Below are positions 33,886-43,287 of a stretch of 46,192 bases of DNA, piece by piece. Origin of the DNA: Propionivibrio sp. (GTDB taxonomy: Bacteria > Pseudomonadota > Gammaproteobacteria > Burkholderiales > Rhodocyclaceae); the NCBI RefSeq assembly GCF_017995515.1, contig NZ_JAGOIT010000015.1, forward strand, positions 1 to 46,192, in the 5' to 3' direction. The position numbers and the translations under genes were made by a program. The first letter of the stretch is position 1, and each line of letters starts with the position of its first letter. The notes beneath the pieces were generated by a model, which saw nothing but the letters and a program-made list of their open reading frames with translations, was not told the DNA's origin and searched no databases.

Positions 33886-35682
33886 ATGGACCGAACCCCC
33901 ATCCTATACACCGTCCTGCCAGCCCATCCCGCCGCACATCGCTTCGAAGTGCGCTGCACCGTCGATTTGCCCGATCCGGTCGGGCAACGTTTCGCGCTGC
34001 CGGCATGGATTCCCGGCAGCTACCTGATCCGCGACTTCGCCCGCAACATCGTGTCTATTCGCGCCGAAGCAGGCGGCAAGCCGGTCGCGCTGGAGAAGCT
34101 CGACAAGCACACCTGGCAGGCGGCGGCGCTGAAGCACCCGACGGCGCTGACTGTCGTCGTCGAGGTCTACGCCTGGGATCTCTCGGTGCGCGGCGCGCAC
34201 TTTGACGAGACGCACGCCTTCTTCAACGGCACCAGCGTCTTCCTGCGCGTGATCGGGCAGGAAGAGTCGCCTTGCCACGTCGATATCCAGCCGCCGGCAG
34301 GCGAACGCTACAAGGACTGGCGCGTCGCCACGGCGATGAATCCAGTTCAAGCCGCCGGCGACAAGCGCGGCAAAGCCAGGCGCCACGGCTTCGGCCTGTA
34401 CGGCGCCGAAAACTACGACGAACTGATCGACCACCCGGTCGAAATGGGCCGCTTCAGCCACGCCACCTTTGAGGCCTGTGGCGTTCCACATGAGATCGTG
34501 ATTACCGGTCGCCACGATTGCGACATGAGTCGCCTGTGCCGCGACCTCAAGCGCATCTGCGAATGGCAGATCCGCTTCTTCGGCGAACCAGCGCCGATGT
34601 CGCGTTACGTTTTTCTCGTCACTGCAGTCGGCAGCGGCTACGGCGGCCTCGAACACCGTGCCTCGACGGCGCTGCTCTGCTCGCGTAACGACCTCCCCTA
34701 CGCCGGCATGACCGGCCTACCCGAGGGCTACCGCACCTTCCTCGGCCTGTGCAGCCACGAGTACTTCCACACCTGGAACGTCAAGCGCATCAAACCGGCG
34801 GCCTTCACGCCCTGTGATCTCGAGCGCGAGAACTACACGACGCTGCTCTGGGCGTTCGAGGGCTTCACGTCCTATTACGACGATCTGGCGCTGTTGCGCA
34901 GCGGCGCCATCGAACGCAAGGACTGGCTGGAGTTGATGGGCAAGACGATCAGCAACGTGCTGCGCACACCGGGCCGCCTGAAGCAATCGCTGGCCGAGTC
35001 GAGCTTCGACGCCTGGAGCAAGTTCTACCGCCCGGACGAGAACACGCCGAACGCCGTCGTCAGCTACTACGCCAAGGGCGCGCTCTTCGCGCTGGCGCTC
35101 GACCTCACGCTACGCGCGAAGACCGACGGCCGCGTCGCGCTCGACGACGTCATGCGCGCGCTGTGGGAGAAACACGGCAAGACCGGCGTCGGCGTCGACG
35201 AGGACGACATCCGGGAAATAGCCGAGGGATGTTCCGGACTCAAGCTGAAAAGGCTCTTCGTGGAAGGCGTCTCCGGAACGCGCGACCTGCCGCTCAAGAA
35301 GTTGCTGGCGCCGCTCGGCGTCGATCTGTCGCTCGAAACCGCGCCGGCGGCGAAGACGCCATCGCTCGGCATCAAAACCAATGGGGACAACGGCGCCAAC
35401 GAGATTCGCCTGGCCACCGTCTTCGACGGCGGTGCCGCGCAGACCGCGGGACTCGCGGCAGGCGATGCGCTGCTCGCCGTCGACGGCCTGCGCGTCACGC
35501 CAACGACGCTGGACCAGCTGCTCGCGCGCCATCAGCCGGGCGACACGGTGCACATCCACGCCTTCCGCCGCGACGAGTTGATGGAATTCACCGTGCGCCT
35601 CGACCCGCCGCCGGAAGACAACGCGCGGCTGGCCATCCGGGAAGGTGCCTACCCGCTGCGCAAGCAATGGCTGGGCGGCTGA
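33886..35682 (+). CDS. M61 family metallopeptidase with PDZ domain
   Basis: The product is 598 residues and has no signal peptide. The zinc-binding HEYFHTWNVKRIKP (about residue 290) and the downstream glutamate in WAFEGFTSYYDDL are intact, as in glycyl aminopeptidase-type M61 enzymes. An N-terminal beta-sandwich domain (PAWIPGSYLIRDFARNI) precedes the catalytic part. A PDZ domain (about 495-570, FDGGAAQTAGLAAGDALLAV) lies near the C-terminus. ATG 33886 is used because MDRTPILYTVLPAHP is the family start; the frame is open further upstream to 33778 without similarity. Its substrate is unknown. It converges with the Nif3-family gene. Confidence 0.92.
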   Translation: MDRTPILYTVLPAHPAAHRFEVRCTVDLPDPVGQRFALPAWIPGSYLIRDFARNIVSIRAEAGGKPVALEKLDKHTWQAAALKHPTALTVVVEVYAWDLSVRGAHFDETHAFFNGTSVFLRVIGQEESPCHVDIQPPAGERYKDWRVATAMNPVQAAGDKRGKARRHGFGLYGAENYDELIDHPVEMGRFSHATFEACGVPHEIVITGRHDCDMSRLCRDLKRICEWQIRFFGEPAPMSRYVFLVTAVGSGYGGLEHRASTALLCSRNDLPYAGMTGLPEGYRTFLGLCSHEYFHTWNVKRIKPAAFTPCDLERENYTTLLWAFEGFTSYYDDLALLRSGAIERKDWLELMGKTISNVLRTPGRLKQSLAESSFDAWSKFYRPDENTPNAVVSYYAKGALFALALDLTLRAKTDGRVALDDVMRALWEKHGKTGVGVDEDDIREIAEGCSGLKLKRLFVEGVSGTRDLPLKKLLAPLGVDLSLETAPAAKTPSLGIKTNGDNGANEIRLATVFDGGAAQTAGLAAGDALLAVDGLRVTPTTLDQLLARHQPGDTVHIHAFRRDELMEFTVRLDPPPEDNARLAIREGAYPLRKQWLGG

Positions 35683-35718
35683 CGCTCACCGCCCGATCAA
35701 ATCCGTATCGCCGGCTCA

Positions 35719-36471
35719 TCACACCGGGCTGTCGATATCGACGAATTCGCAGTGCAGGTCAAAACGCTCGGCCAGGTGCTCCGCCAGCGCCCGTACGCCG
35801 TAGCGCTCGGTCGCATGATGCCCGGCGGCGATGTAGGTAACGCCGGACTCGCGCGCCAGATGGACGTTCTGCTCTGAAATTTCGCCACTCAAATACACAT
35901 CGACGCCTTGCTCGACGGCCTGCTCGAACAGGCTCTGCGCGCCGCCCGAGCACCAGGCGATGCGCAGCAGCGGTCGGTCGCTGTCGTCATCACCGATCAC
36001 CTGCGGTGCGCGCCCGAGTTCGGCAGTCAACCGCTGCACCAGCTCGGCCCGCCGCAGCGGCTGATCGAGCCGCCCGAACCAGCCCAGGTCGTGCTCGCCG
36101 AAACGGCCGTCGACAACCCACCCCATCCGCTGCGCCAGTTGGGCGTTGTTGCCGAACTCGGCGTGGCTGTCGAGCGGCAGGTGATAGGCGTAGAGATTGA
36201 TGTCGTGCGCCAGCAGCGCCTTGAGCCGATTCCTGCGAAAACCGGCAATGCGCCCATCCTCGCCGCGCCAGAACCAGCCATGATGAACAAGTATCGCATC
36301 AGCCCCGCGCGCGATCGCCGCATCGAGCAGCGCCTGACTCGCCGTCACGCCAGTGACGATCTTCCCGATCGCCGCGCGTCCTTCCACTTGCAAACCGTTT
36401 GGGCAATAATCCTTGAAGCGCGCGGTTTCCAGTAATTCGTCGAGATAGTGCGCCAGCGTTTCACGTTTCAT
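35719..36471 (-). CDS. Nif3-like dinuclear metal-centre protein (DUF34/YbgI family)
   Basis: The product is 250 residues. The N-terminal [10 protein letters not shown], the metal ligands in [11 protein letters not shown] and [10 protein letters not shown], and the C-terminal [14 protein letters not shown] are the family's conserved blocks. YbgI/Nif3 proteins form hexameric toroids with two metals per subunit; suggested roles include GTP cyclohydrolase-like or metal-insertase activities, and none is settled. It is divergent from the HtrA gene, with 26 bases between the start codons. Confidence 0.92.
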   Translation of the reverse strand: MKRETLAHYLDELLETARFKDYCPNGLQVEGRAAIGKIVTGVTASQALLDAAIARGADAILVHHGWFWRGEDGRIAGFRRNRLKALLAHDINLYAYHLPLDSHAEFGNNAQLAQRMGWVVDGRFGEHDLGWFGRLDQPLRRAELVQRLTAELGRAPQVIGDDDSDRPLLRIAWCSGGAQSLFEQAVEQGVDVYLSGEISEQNVHLARESGVTYIAAGHHATERYGVRALAEHLAERFDLHCEFVDIDSPV

Positions 36472-36497
36472 CGCTTATTCCTTTTCCTCTGTTCCCC

Positions 36498-37667
36498 ATG
36501 CGTAAACTCTGGCTGATTTTTGCACAAAGCGTCACCGTAGCGGTTGCGGTTGTCTTCGTCATCAGCACGCTCAAACCCGACTGGTTGCCGCAGCGCAGCG
36601 CCGATCCGGCAATCAGCGGCACCGGGGAGCCCGGCAAACCGGCCGAGACCGCGCCCGGCGGCTCATACCGCGAAGCGGCAAGGAAGGCGCTGCCTTCGGT
36701 GGTCCACGTATACACCACGCAGAAGCTCGTCGCGCCCAAACACCCGCTCGTTGACGATCCGATCTTCCGCCATTTCTTTGGCGACTCGGCCGAATCCGAA
36801 GACCAGCCCAATTCGGGACTCGGCTCCGGCGTCATCGTCAGCGCCAGTGGTTACGTCCTCACCAACTATCACGTCATCGAAGCCGCCGAGCAGATCGAAG
36901 TATCGCTCAACGACGGCCGCGATCTGAAGGCGCGTCTCGTCGGCAGCGACCCCGAGACCGATCTGGCCGTTTTGCAGATTGAGGCGGAAGCGTCGGAGGA
37001 ACTCAAGCTTCCGGCGATCAGCCTCGGCCGGATGGACGACGTGATCGTCGGCGACGTCGTGCTGGCCATCGGCAATCCCTTCGGCGTCGGGCAGACCGTC
37101 ACCATGGGCATCGTCTCGGCGCTCGGTCGCTCACACTTGGGCATCAACACCTTCGAGAACTTCATCCAGACCGACGCCGCAATCAACCCCGGCAACTCCG
37201 GCGGCGCACTCGTCGACACGCACGGCAAGCTGCTCGGCATCAACACGGCCATTTACTCACGCTCGGGCGGCTCGCTCGGCATCGGCTTCGCTATCCCCAT
37301 CTCGACCGCCGGCAGCGTCATGGAGCAGATCATCCAGACCGGTACCGTGACGCGCGGCTGGATCGGCGTCGAAGCGCAGGAGATCACACCGGAACTGGCC
37401 GAATCGTTCGAATTGAAGGACGCCAGCGGCGCCCTGATCGCCGGCGTCCAGCGCGGCAGCCCGGCCGACGCGAGCGGAATCCGCCCGGGCGACATTCTGC
37501 TTTCGGTTGAAGGAAAGCCGGTCAAGGACCCACAGGTCATGCTCGACCTGATCGCCGCGCTCAAACCCGGCGCCAGCGTGCCGTTCAGACTGCTGCGCCA
37601 GAAAGCCGAGTTCTCGACGACGATCAGGATCGGCAAACGCCCGCCGCTGACGCGCGAGCGTGAATAA
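36498..37667 (+). CDS. Membrane-anchored HtrA/Deg-type serine protease with one PDZ domain
   Basis: The product is 389 residues. An uncleaved N-terminal membrane helix (about 5-25) is followed by the trypsin-like domain. The catalytic triad is visible: His in TNYHVIEAAE (about 124), Asp in ETDLAVLQIEA (about 154) and Ser in NPGNSGGALVD (about 233). One PDZ domain follows at about 285-375. An anchor plus a single PDZ resembles DegS, which initiates the envelope stress response by cleaving an anti-sigma factor; DegP/DegQ carry a cleavable signal and two PDZ domains. No RseA-like gene is in the window, so the target is unknown. It faces tatC tail to tail. Confidence 0.93.
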   Translation: MRKLWLIFAQSVTVAVAVVFVISTLKPDWLPQRSADPAISGTGEPGKPAETAPGGSYREAARKALPSVVHVYTTQKLVAPKHPLVDDPIFRHFFGDSAESEDQPNSGLGSGVIVSASGYVLTNYHVIEAAEQIEVSLNDGRDLKARLVGSDPETDLAVLQIEAEASEELKLPAISLGRMDDVIVGDVVLAIGNPFGVGQTVTMGIVSALGRSHLGINTFENFIQTDAAINPGNSGGALVDTHGKLLGINTAIYSRSGGSLGIGFAIPISTAGSVMEQIIQTGTVTRGWIGVEAQEITPELAESFELKDASGALIAGVQRGSPADASGIRPGDILLSVEGKPVKDPQVMLDLIAALKPGASVPFRLLRQKAEFSTTIRIGKRPPLTRERE

Positions 37668-37685
37668 CGCGACGAGCGACGGGAA

Positions 37686-38435
37686 TCAGACGAGGTCGGT
37701 ACCGTCGCTTTCCGGCTTGACGGGCTTGCTGACGAATTTCGCCATCAGCATCCCGAGTTCGTAGAGCAGACAGAGCGGGATCGCCAGCATCAGCTGCGAA
37801 ATCACGTCCGGCGGCGTGAAGATCGCGGCGATGACGAAGGCGGCGACGATCATGTACGAACGCCATTCCTTCAGCGTCTCCAGGGCGACGATGTTCATCC
37901 GGACGAGCACCACGACGACGACCGGCACCTCGAACGTCACGCCAAACGCGAGAAAGGTCGACATCACGAACGACAGGTACTTCTCGATATCCGTCATCCA
38001 GGCAACGCCTTCCGGCGCGATGTTCGCCATGAACTTGAACACCGTCGGAAACACGAGGAAGTACGCGAAGGACATGCCGACGAAGAACAACACGACGCTC
38101 GCCGCGACCAGCGGCAAGGCCAGCCGCTTTTCGTGCGAGTACAAACCGGGGGCGACAAAGGCCCAGACCTGATACAGGACATACGGCAGCGCGATCAGGA
38201 AGGCAACCATCAGCGCCACCTTCATCGGCACCAGGAAGACGCCGACGACGTCGGTGGCGATCATCTGCCCGCCCTGCGGCAATGTCGCGATCAACGGCTG
38301 CGCGAGCAGCGCGTACAGTTCCTTCGCCCACGGAAAAAGACAGACAAAGACGATGCCGATGGAAAGCAGCGCCTTGATCAGACGATCACGCAACTCGAAG
38401 AGGTGCGAAAGGAAGGTGTCTTCCTGCTGATCCAT
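37686..38435 (-). CDS. tatC: Sec-independent (Tat) translocase subunit TatC
   Basis: The product is 249 residues with six predicted membrane helices. The conserved FLSHLFELRDRLIKALLSIG at the N-terminus contains the signal-peptide-binding glutamate. FVAPGLYSHEKRLALPLV, FEVPVVVVVLVRM and FTPPDVISQLMLAIPLCLLY are standard TatC segments. It recognises twin-arginine signal peptides and, with TatB, recruits TatA to move folded proteins across the inner membrane. It starts 6 bases after tatB and is the last gene of the his-tat operon. Confidence 0.97.
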   Translation of the reverse strand: MDQQEDTFLSHLFELRDRLIKALLSIGIVFVCLFPWAKELYALLAQPLIATLPQGGQMIATDVVGVFLVPMKVALMVAFLIALPYVLYQVWAFVAPGLYSHEKRLALPLVAASVVLFFVGMSFAYFLVFPTVFKFMANIAPEGVAWMTDIEKYLSFVMSTFLAFGVTFEVPVVVVVLVRMNIVALETLKEWRSYMIVAAFVIAAIFTPPDVISQLMLAIPLCLLYELGMLMAKFVSKPVKPESDGTDLV

Positions 38436-38441
38436 AGGTCG

Positions 38442-38855
38442 TCAGGCCTTTGCGGCGGGTTGTTGTTCGGGAGCCACTGCGGGTTCGACCACGGGCGCGG
38501 TCGTTACGGCATTCGGCTCGGCTTGAGTACCTGCTGCCGATGTCTGCGCCAGATCATCCAGCGCGCTGCGCGCCGACTGGACGTGCTCGCCGACTGCCGT
38601 CTCCACCGCCCGCATTTCCCCGCGGATGCTCGCTTCCAGATTGAGTGCCGTATCCTGCACGTCGCTCTTGAGCTTCCGGAGTTCGTCGAGCTGGATCTCG
38701 CGATTGATGTCCGCCTTCACGTCGTTGACGTAGCGCTGCATCCGGCCGAGCAGATGCCCCGCCATGCGCGCCACCCGGGGCAGACGCTCAGGTCCGATGA
38801 CGACCAGCGCCACGATACCGATCACGACGAGCTCGCTAAAACCGACGTCAAACAT
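38442..38855 (-). CDS. tatB: Tat translocase subunit TatB
   Basis: The product is 137 residues. It begins MFDVGFSELVVIGIVALVVI with the Glu of the membrane helix, then GPERLPRVARMAG and a long amphipathic helical region, ending in an Ala/Pro-rich tail. TatB forms the substrate-receptor complex with TatC. A terminator-like hairpin separates it from tatA upstream. Confidence 0.95.
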   Translation of the reverse strand: MFDVGFSELVVIGIVALVVIGPERLPRVARMAGHLLGRMQRYVNDVKADINREIQLDELRKLKSDVQDTALNLEASIRGEMRAVETAVGEHVQSARSALDDLAQTSAAGTQAEPNAVTTAPVVEPAVAPEQQPAAKA

Positions 38856-38883
38856 GGGTTTGGATTTCCAGGAGGAAGGCAGA

Positions 38884-38921
38884 AACGAAAAGCGCTGTGA
38901 ATGATGACATCCTCACAGCGC
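38884..38921 (-). terminator. Terminator-like hairpin between tatA and tatB
   Basis: A perfect 9-base stem, GCGCTGTGA/TCACAGCGC (38892-38900 with 38913-38921), has a 12-base loop. On the minus strand it is followed by TTTTCGTTT. It lies 25 bases after the tatA stop codon and 28 bases before the tatB start. Since tatB and tatC have no other obvious promoter, it is probably a partial terminator that sets the subunit ratio. Confidence 0.75.
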
Positions 38922-38946
38922 AACCAGTGGTCGATACCGTTATCGG

Positions 38947-39171
38947 CTACGACTTCGTCTTTTCCTTGACCTCGCCTTCGATGGTCTGTCCGCCGGTCAC
39001 CTGCTGCTGCGCCGCCTCGGCGGCCTTTTCCTCGGCCGACTTCATGCCTTCCTTGAAGCCTCTGACGGCGCCACCGAGGTCCTCGCCGATGTTCTTCAGC
39101 CGCTTCGTGCCAAAAACCAGCAGGACGATGAGCAGAACGATCAACCAGTGCCAGATGCTGAAACTTCCCAT
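38947..39171 (-). CDS. tatA: Tat translocase subunit TatA
   Basis: The product is 74 residues. It has a short membrane helix ([20 protein letters not shown]), the FGTKRL hinge, the amphipathic helix [17 protein letters not shown] and a charged soluble tail. Many TatA copies assemble to permit passage of the folded cargo. It is followed by a terminator-like hairpin. It starts 12 bases after the HIT-protein gene. Confidence 0.96.
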   Translation of the reverse strand: MGSFSIWHWLIVLLIVLLVFGTKRLKNIGEDLGGAVRGFKEGMKSAEEKAAEAAQQQVTGGQTIEGEVKEKTKS

Positions 39172-39183
39172 GATGAATCTCCT

Positions 39184-39534
39184 TTAAACCCGCTTGAGCA
39201 TCGGCCCGACCGGTTCCGGGCCGCCGACGATGTGCGCGTGCAGATGCGGCACCTCCTGCCCGCCGACCCGGCCGTTGTTGATGATGACACGAAAGCCGTC
39301 CGGACTGCCGTTCTCTTCGGCCAGTCGCCTGGCCACCGACAACATCCGGCCGAGCACCGGCTCGTCTTCGGAAGTAATGGTTTGCAGCGAGTCGATGTGA
39401 CGCTTGGGCACGACCAGCAGGTGCATCGGGCGCGCCGGATTGATGTCGTGAAACGCGAAGACTTCGTCGTCTTCGTAGACCTTGCGCGACGGAATGTCTC
39501 CACGCGCAATCTTGCAAAACAGGCAGTTGTCCAT
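39184..39534 (-). CDS. HIT family nucleotide hydrolase (HinT-like)
   Basis: The product is 116 residues. The histidine triad HLHAHIVGG (H-x-H-x-H) is at the C-terminal side, with NCLFCKIARGDIPSRKVYED at the start and a conserved RVIINNGRVGGQEV strand. HinT-type enzymes hydrolyse AMP-lysine and similar purine phosphoramidates in the cytoplasm. Placement between hisE and tatA is widespread in betaproteobacteria. Confidence 0.93.
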   Translation of the reverse strand: MDNCLFCKIARGDIPSRKVYEDDEVFAFHDINPARPMHLLVVPKRHIDSLQTITSEDEPVLGRMLSVARRLAEENGSPDGFRVIINNGRVGGQEVPHLHAHIVGGPEPVGPMLKRV

Positions 39535-39552
39535 GCCGACTCCTCCTGACGC

Positions 39553-39879
39553 CTACTTCGCCGTCCGCGATTTCTTTTCGTCGATGCCGGAAATCCCCTC
39601 GCGACGACGCATTTCCTGCGACACGTCCTCGATTCCCATGCCGTAGAAGGCAAGCAACACCATGATGTGATAGATGAGGTCCGTCGATTCCCAGACGATG
39701 TTCAGGCGCTTGCCGTCCTTGGCCGCCATGATCAGCTCGGCGCTCTCCTCGCCGATCTTTTTCAGGATGGAATCCGGACCGTTGGCGAACAACTTGGCCG
39801 TATACGAGGTCTCCGGGTCGGCGTGACGGCGCGAAGCCAGGGTTTCGGAGAGGCGGTGCAGAATATCGTGAGTGCTCAT
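39553..39879 (-). CDS. hisE: Phosphoribosyl-ATP pyrophosphatase
   Basis: The product is 108 residues. It shows the all-helical HisE/MazG-like pattern, with SYTAKLFANGPDSILKKIGE, EESAELIMAAKD carrying metal-binding acidic residues, and ESTDLIYHIMVLLAFYG. It removes pyrophosphate from PR-ATP in histidine synthesis, step 2. Its start overlaps the hisI stop by one base (TAATG). Confidence 0.95.
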   Translation of the reverse strand: MSTHDILHRLSETLASRRHADPETSYTAKLFANGPDSILKKIGEESAELIMAAKDGKRLNIVWESTDLIYHIMVLLAFYGMGIEDVSQEMRRREGISGIDEKKSRTAK

Positions 39880-40280
39880 TATGCGTAGATTTCCTTAGGA
39901 TCTTTCAGAACCGGGTCGGTGGCGACCCAGCGCTCTCCCTGCAATTCCAGGAAGAAGCAACTTTCTCGTCCGGTGTGGCAGGCAATTCCGCCGACCTGAT
40001 CGATGGACAACAGCAGGACGTCGCCGTCGCAGTCCGCGCGAATCGATTTGACTCGCTGGAAGTGGCCCGACTCTTCGCCCTTGCGCCACAAGCGCTGGCG
40101 CGAGCGCGACCAATAGACGGCGTTTCCTGTCTTGACGGTCTCTTCCAGCGAGACGCGATTCATCCAGGCAAACATTACCACACGGCCGCTCGCTGAATCC
40201 TGCGCGATGGCCGGGATCATGCCGTTCTCGTCCCACCTCAACGCGTCGAGCCAGAACTTGCCCGCGTCCAGGTCGCTCAC
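39879..40280 (-). CDS. hisI: Phosphoribosyl-AMP cyclohydrolase
   Basis: The product is 133 residues from a GTG start at 40280, which overlaps the hisF stop (GTGA). Family blocks are [51 protein letters not shown] and [10 protein letters not shown] with the metal-binding cysteines. It opens the purine ring of PR-AMP, step 3 of histidine synthesis. hisI and hisE are separate genes here, not the fused enterobacterial hisIE. Confidence 0.95.
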   Translation of the reverse strand: MSDLDAGKFWLDALRWDENGMIPAIAQDSASGRVVMFAWMNRVSLEETVKTGNAVYWSRSRQRLWRKGEESGHFQRVKSIRADCDGDVLLLSIDQVGGIACHTGRESCFFLELQGERWVATDPVLKDPKEIYA

Positions 40281-41038
40281 AGACGCACCTCGATGCCGCG
40301 GTCGCGCATGTACTCCTTGGCCTGGCGCACGGTGTATTCGCCAAAGTGGAAGATGCTCGCCGCCAGCACCGCATCGGCCCGCCCCTCGGTCACGCCGTCG
40401 GCGAGATGCAGCAGGTTGCCGACGCCGCCGCTGGCGATCACCGGAATATCGACCGCGTCCGAAACCGCGCGGGTGAGTGCCAGATCGAATCCGTTCTTCG
40501 TGCCATCGCGGTCCATGCTGGTCAGCAGGATTTCGCCGGCGCCGAGTAGCTGCACGCGACGCGCCCAGTCGACGGCATCGAGGCCCGTCCGGTTGCGGCC
40601 GCCGTGCGTGAAGACCTCCCACCTGCCCGGCTCGACCTGCTTGGCGTCAATGGCGACGACGATGCACTGGTTCCCGACCTTGGCCGCGGATTCGGCGACG
40701 AGGTCCGGATTGTTGACGGCAGCCGTGTTCATGCTCACCTTGTCCGCACCCGCATTGAGCAGGCGCCGAACGTCGGCGACCGTGCGCACGCCGCCGCCGA
40801 CGGTCAGCGGGATAAAGACCTGCGACGCGCACGCTTCGACAATGTGCAGGATGATGTCGCGCTGGTCTGACGACGCCGTGATGTCGAGGAAGGTCACCTC
40901 GTCGGCGCCCTGCAGATCGTAACGGCGGGCAATCTCCACGGGGTCGCCGGCATCGCGCAGATCGACGAAGTTGGTCCCCTTGACGACCCGCCCGGCGGTG
41001 ACGTCAAGGCAGGGGATGATGCGTTTCGCGAGACCCAA
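40277..41038 (-). CDS. hisF: Imidazole glycerol phosphate synthase, cyclase subunit
   Basis: The product is 253 residues. The start is a TTG at 41038, since no ATG or GTG precedes the conserved [18 protein letters not shown]. The two-fold (beta-alpha)8 barrel features are visible: the first catalytic Asp in [19 protein letters not shown], and the second in [18 protein letters not shown], with phosphate loops [11 protein letters not shown]. It pairs with HisH, using its ammonia to make IGP and AICAR from PRFAR. Confidence 0.96.
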   Translation of the reverse strand: MGLAKRIIPCLDVTAGRVVKGTNFVDLRDAGDPVEIARRYDLQGADEVTFLDITASSDQRDIILHIVEACASQVFIPLTVGGGVRTVADVRRLLNAGADKVSMNTAAVNNPDLVAESAAKVGNQCIVVAIDAKQVEPGRWEVFTHGGRNRTGLDAVDWARRVQLLGAGEILLTSMDRDGTKNGFDLALTRAVSDAVDIPVIASGGVGNLLHLADGVTEGRADAVLAASIFHFGEYTVRQAKEYMRDRGIEVRL

Positions 41039-41071
41039 AGCGTTTACCGTTCTTTCGTAGAGGGAAAAAGA

Positions 41072-41815
41072 TCAATCGCCGTTGAGGCTGTCGGCTTCGG
41101 CCTGCGCCGCTGCGAAGTCGAGCGAGCCGTCGTAGATGGCGCGCCCGGCAATGGTGGCGACGACGCCTTCGTGCTCGACGCTGCACAACGCCCGGATGTC
41201 GTCCATGTTCGACAGGCCGCCGCTGGCGATCACCGGGATGGTCAGCGCCTGCGCCAGCTTGACCGTCGCTTCGATGTTGATGCCGGAAAGCATGCCGTCG
41301 CGGCCGATATCGGTGTAGATGACGCTCTCGACGCCGTAGTCCTCGCACTTCCTGGCCAGATCGATCACGTCGTGACCGGTCAGTTTCGACCAGCCGTCGA
41401 CGGCGACCTTGCCGTCCTTGGCGTCGAGTCCGACGATGATCTGGCCGGGGAACGCGCTGCACGCGTCGTGCAGGAAACCGGGGTTCTTCACCGCAGCCGT
41501 GCCGATGATGACGTAGCTCACGCCGTTGTCGAGGCAGCGCTCGATCGTGTCGAGGTCGCGGATGCCGCCGCCCAGCTGGATCGGAATCTCGTCGCCCAAA
41601 GCTGCGACGATTTCCTTGATCGCTCTTTCGTTCTTCTGCTTGCCGGCGAACGCACCGTTGAGATCCACGATATGCAGGCGACGCGCGCCCTGTTCCAGCC
41701 AATGGGCGGCCTGTTCGCCGGGAGAGTTGGAGAATACGGTCGCTTCGTCCATCAAACCTTGCTTCAGACGAACGCACTGCCCGTCCTTCAGGTCAATCGC
41801 GGGAATGATCAGCAT
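41072..41815 (-). CDS. hisA: ProFAR isomerase (phosphoribosylformimino-AICAR-P isomerase)
   Basis: The product is 247 residues. This TIM-barrel enzyme begins [16 protein letters not shown] with the catalytic Asp, has [20 protein letters not shown], and the second catalytic Asp in [14 protein letters not shown], then [15 protein letters not shown]. It catalyses step 4, the Amadori rearrangement of ProFAR to PRFAR. It lies between hisH and hisF in the usual order, separated from hisF by 33 bases. Confidence 0.96.
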   Translation of the reverse strand: MLIIPAIDLKDGQCVRLKQGLMDEATVFSNSPGEQAAHWLEQGARRLHIVDLNGAFAGKQKNERAIKEIVAALGDEIPIQLGGGIRDLDTIERCLDNGVSYVIIGTAAVKNPGFLHDACSAFPGQIIVGLDAKDGKVAVDGWSKLTGHDVIDLARKCEDYGVESVIYTDIGRDGMLSGINIEATVKLAQALTIPVIASGGLSNMDDIRALCSVEHEGVVATIAGRAIYDGSLDFAAAQAEADSLNGD

Positions 41816-41878
41816 TTTGGAAAACGAAAGTAGTGGAGGGAAAAAGGAATGGAAGGAATGGAGAAAAGCAGGTCCTGT

Positions 41879-42529
41879 TTATGGGTTCCAGCGTACGAAG
41901 TTGGATAACAGGGCGAGTCCGGCTTGCGCGCTCTTCTCGGGATGACATTGGATGGCAAAGATATTATCCCGCGCCACCGCACTGGTAAAGGGGATGCCGT
42001 ACTCGGTCGTGGCGGCGATGCAGGCACGATCGACCGGATCGACAAAGTAGCTGTGTACGAAGTAGAAACGCGCACCGTCGTCGATGCCGCTCCACAGCGG
42101 ATGACTCCCGGCGTGCACCACACGGTTCCAGCCCATGTGCGGCACTTTCAGCTTCTCACCGGATGGGCCGATCATCTTCTCCGCCGGAAAACGGCGGACC
42201 GGGCCGGCGAAAACGCCGAGACCGGGCACGTTGCCCTCTTCGCTCTGTTCGAAGAGCATCTGCAGGCCGATGCAGATGCCGAGGAAGGGTTTCGTTCGCG
42301 CCGCCTCGATCACGACTGAACGCAAACCGCGCGCATCGAGCTCGCGCATGCAGTCGGGCATCGCCCCCTGCCCGGGAAAGACGACGCGCCCGGCGCCAGC
42401 GACCACCTCCGGATCGGCCGTGACGACGATTTTCCGGCCATCGGCCACGTGCACCAGCGCCTGCCAGACCGAACGCAGATTCCCCATGCCGTAGTCGATG
42501 ACGGCAATTTTCCCTGCGGAAGAAGCCAT
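41879..42529 (-). CDS. hisH: Imidazole glycerol phosphate synthase, glutaminase subunit
   Basis: The product is 216 residues from ATG 42529, whose A is shared with the hisB stop (TGATG); GTG 42532 is one codon earlier. The class I glutaminase triad is visible: nucleophile Cys in FLGICIGLQMLFEQSEEG and the His-Glu pair in AIQCHPEKSAQAG. It supplies ammonia to HisF. The 63 bases between it and hisA contain no clear structure. Confidence 0.96.
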   Translation of the reverse strand: MASSAGKIAVIDYGMGNLRSVWQALVHVADGRKIVVTADPEVVAGAGRVVFPGQGAMPDCMRELDARGLRSVVIEAARTKPFLGICIGLQMLFEQSEEGNVPGLGVFAGPVRRFPAEKMIGPSGEKLKVPHMGWNRVVHAGSHPLWSGIDDGARFYFVHSYFVDPVDRACIAATTEYGIPFTSAVARDNIFAIQCHPEKSAQAGLALLSNFVRWNP

Positions 42530-43116
42530 CACAGCGATCCCTTGGTCGACGGAATACTGCCGGCGGCGCGTTCATCGGCTTCGAGCGCGACGCGCAGGGC
42601 GCGGCCGAAGGCCTTGAAGATCGTTTCGGCCTGATGGTGCGCGTTCGCGCCACGCAGATTGTCGATGTGCAGCGTCATCAGCGCGTGATTGACCAAGCCC
42701 TGGAAAAACTCGCGTATCAGGTCCACGTCGAACGCGCCAATGGTGGCGCGCGTGAATTCGACGCCGAAGACCAGCCCTGGGCGCCCGGAGAGGTCGATCA
42801 CCACACGCGAAAGCGCCTCGTCGAGCGGCACGTAGGCGTGCCCGTAGCGGCGGAGGCCCTTCTTGTCGCCAACGGCCTTGCTCAGCGCCTGCCCGATCGT
42901 GATGCCGATATCCTCCACCGTGTGGTGCGCGTCGACGTGCAGGTCGCCATCGGCTTCGACCTCGAGGTCGATCAGCCCGTGACGCGCCACCTGATCGAGC
43001 ATGTGATCGAGAAAGGGGACGCCGGTCGCAAGGCGACATTGCCCGGTGCCGTCGAGATTGAGACGCACCGTGATCCGGGTTTCCAGGGTGTTTCTGCTGA
43101 TTTCGGCTTGCCGCAT
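42529..43116 (-). CDS. hisB: Imidazoleglycerol-phosphate dehydratase
   Basis: The product is 195 residues, the monofunctional form without a phosphatase domain. Metal-binding motifs [19 protein letters not shown]-type (HHTVED) and [17 protein letters not shown] (HHQAE) are both intact, along with [13 protein letters not shown]. It dehydrates IGP to imidazole acetol phosphate, step 6. It is the first visible gene of the hisBHAFIE-HIT-tatABC operon; hisG and hisD are not in this window. It is divergent from hisC. Confidence 0.96.
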   Translation of the reverse strand: MRQAEISRNTLETRITVRLNLDGTGQCRLATGVPFLDHMLDQVARHGLIDLEVEADGDLHVDAHHTVEDIGITIGQALSKAVGDKKGLRRYGHAYVPLDEALSRVVIDLSGRPGLVFGVEFTRATIGAFDVDLIREFFQGLVNHALMTLHIDNLRGANAHHQAETIFKAFGRALRVALEADERAAGSIPSTKGSL

Positions 43117-43287
43117 GAAAGCCTCATGACAAAGGATGTGTTACTGGTGGTAAGGCCATCGCAGGCACGCCGGCAATTACTCAGGGAGGCGCTGCCACGG
43201 CCCGAGCCAGCCGCCCGCGGGCTGTAACCGGCACGGCTGCATGATACCATCTGACGCTCCCGCTGCACCCGACCCCTGCGAGCCGTT

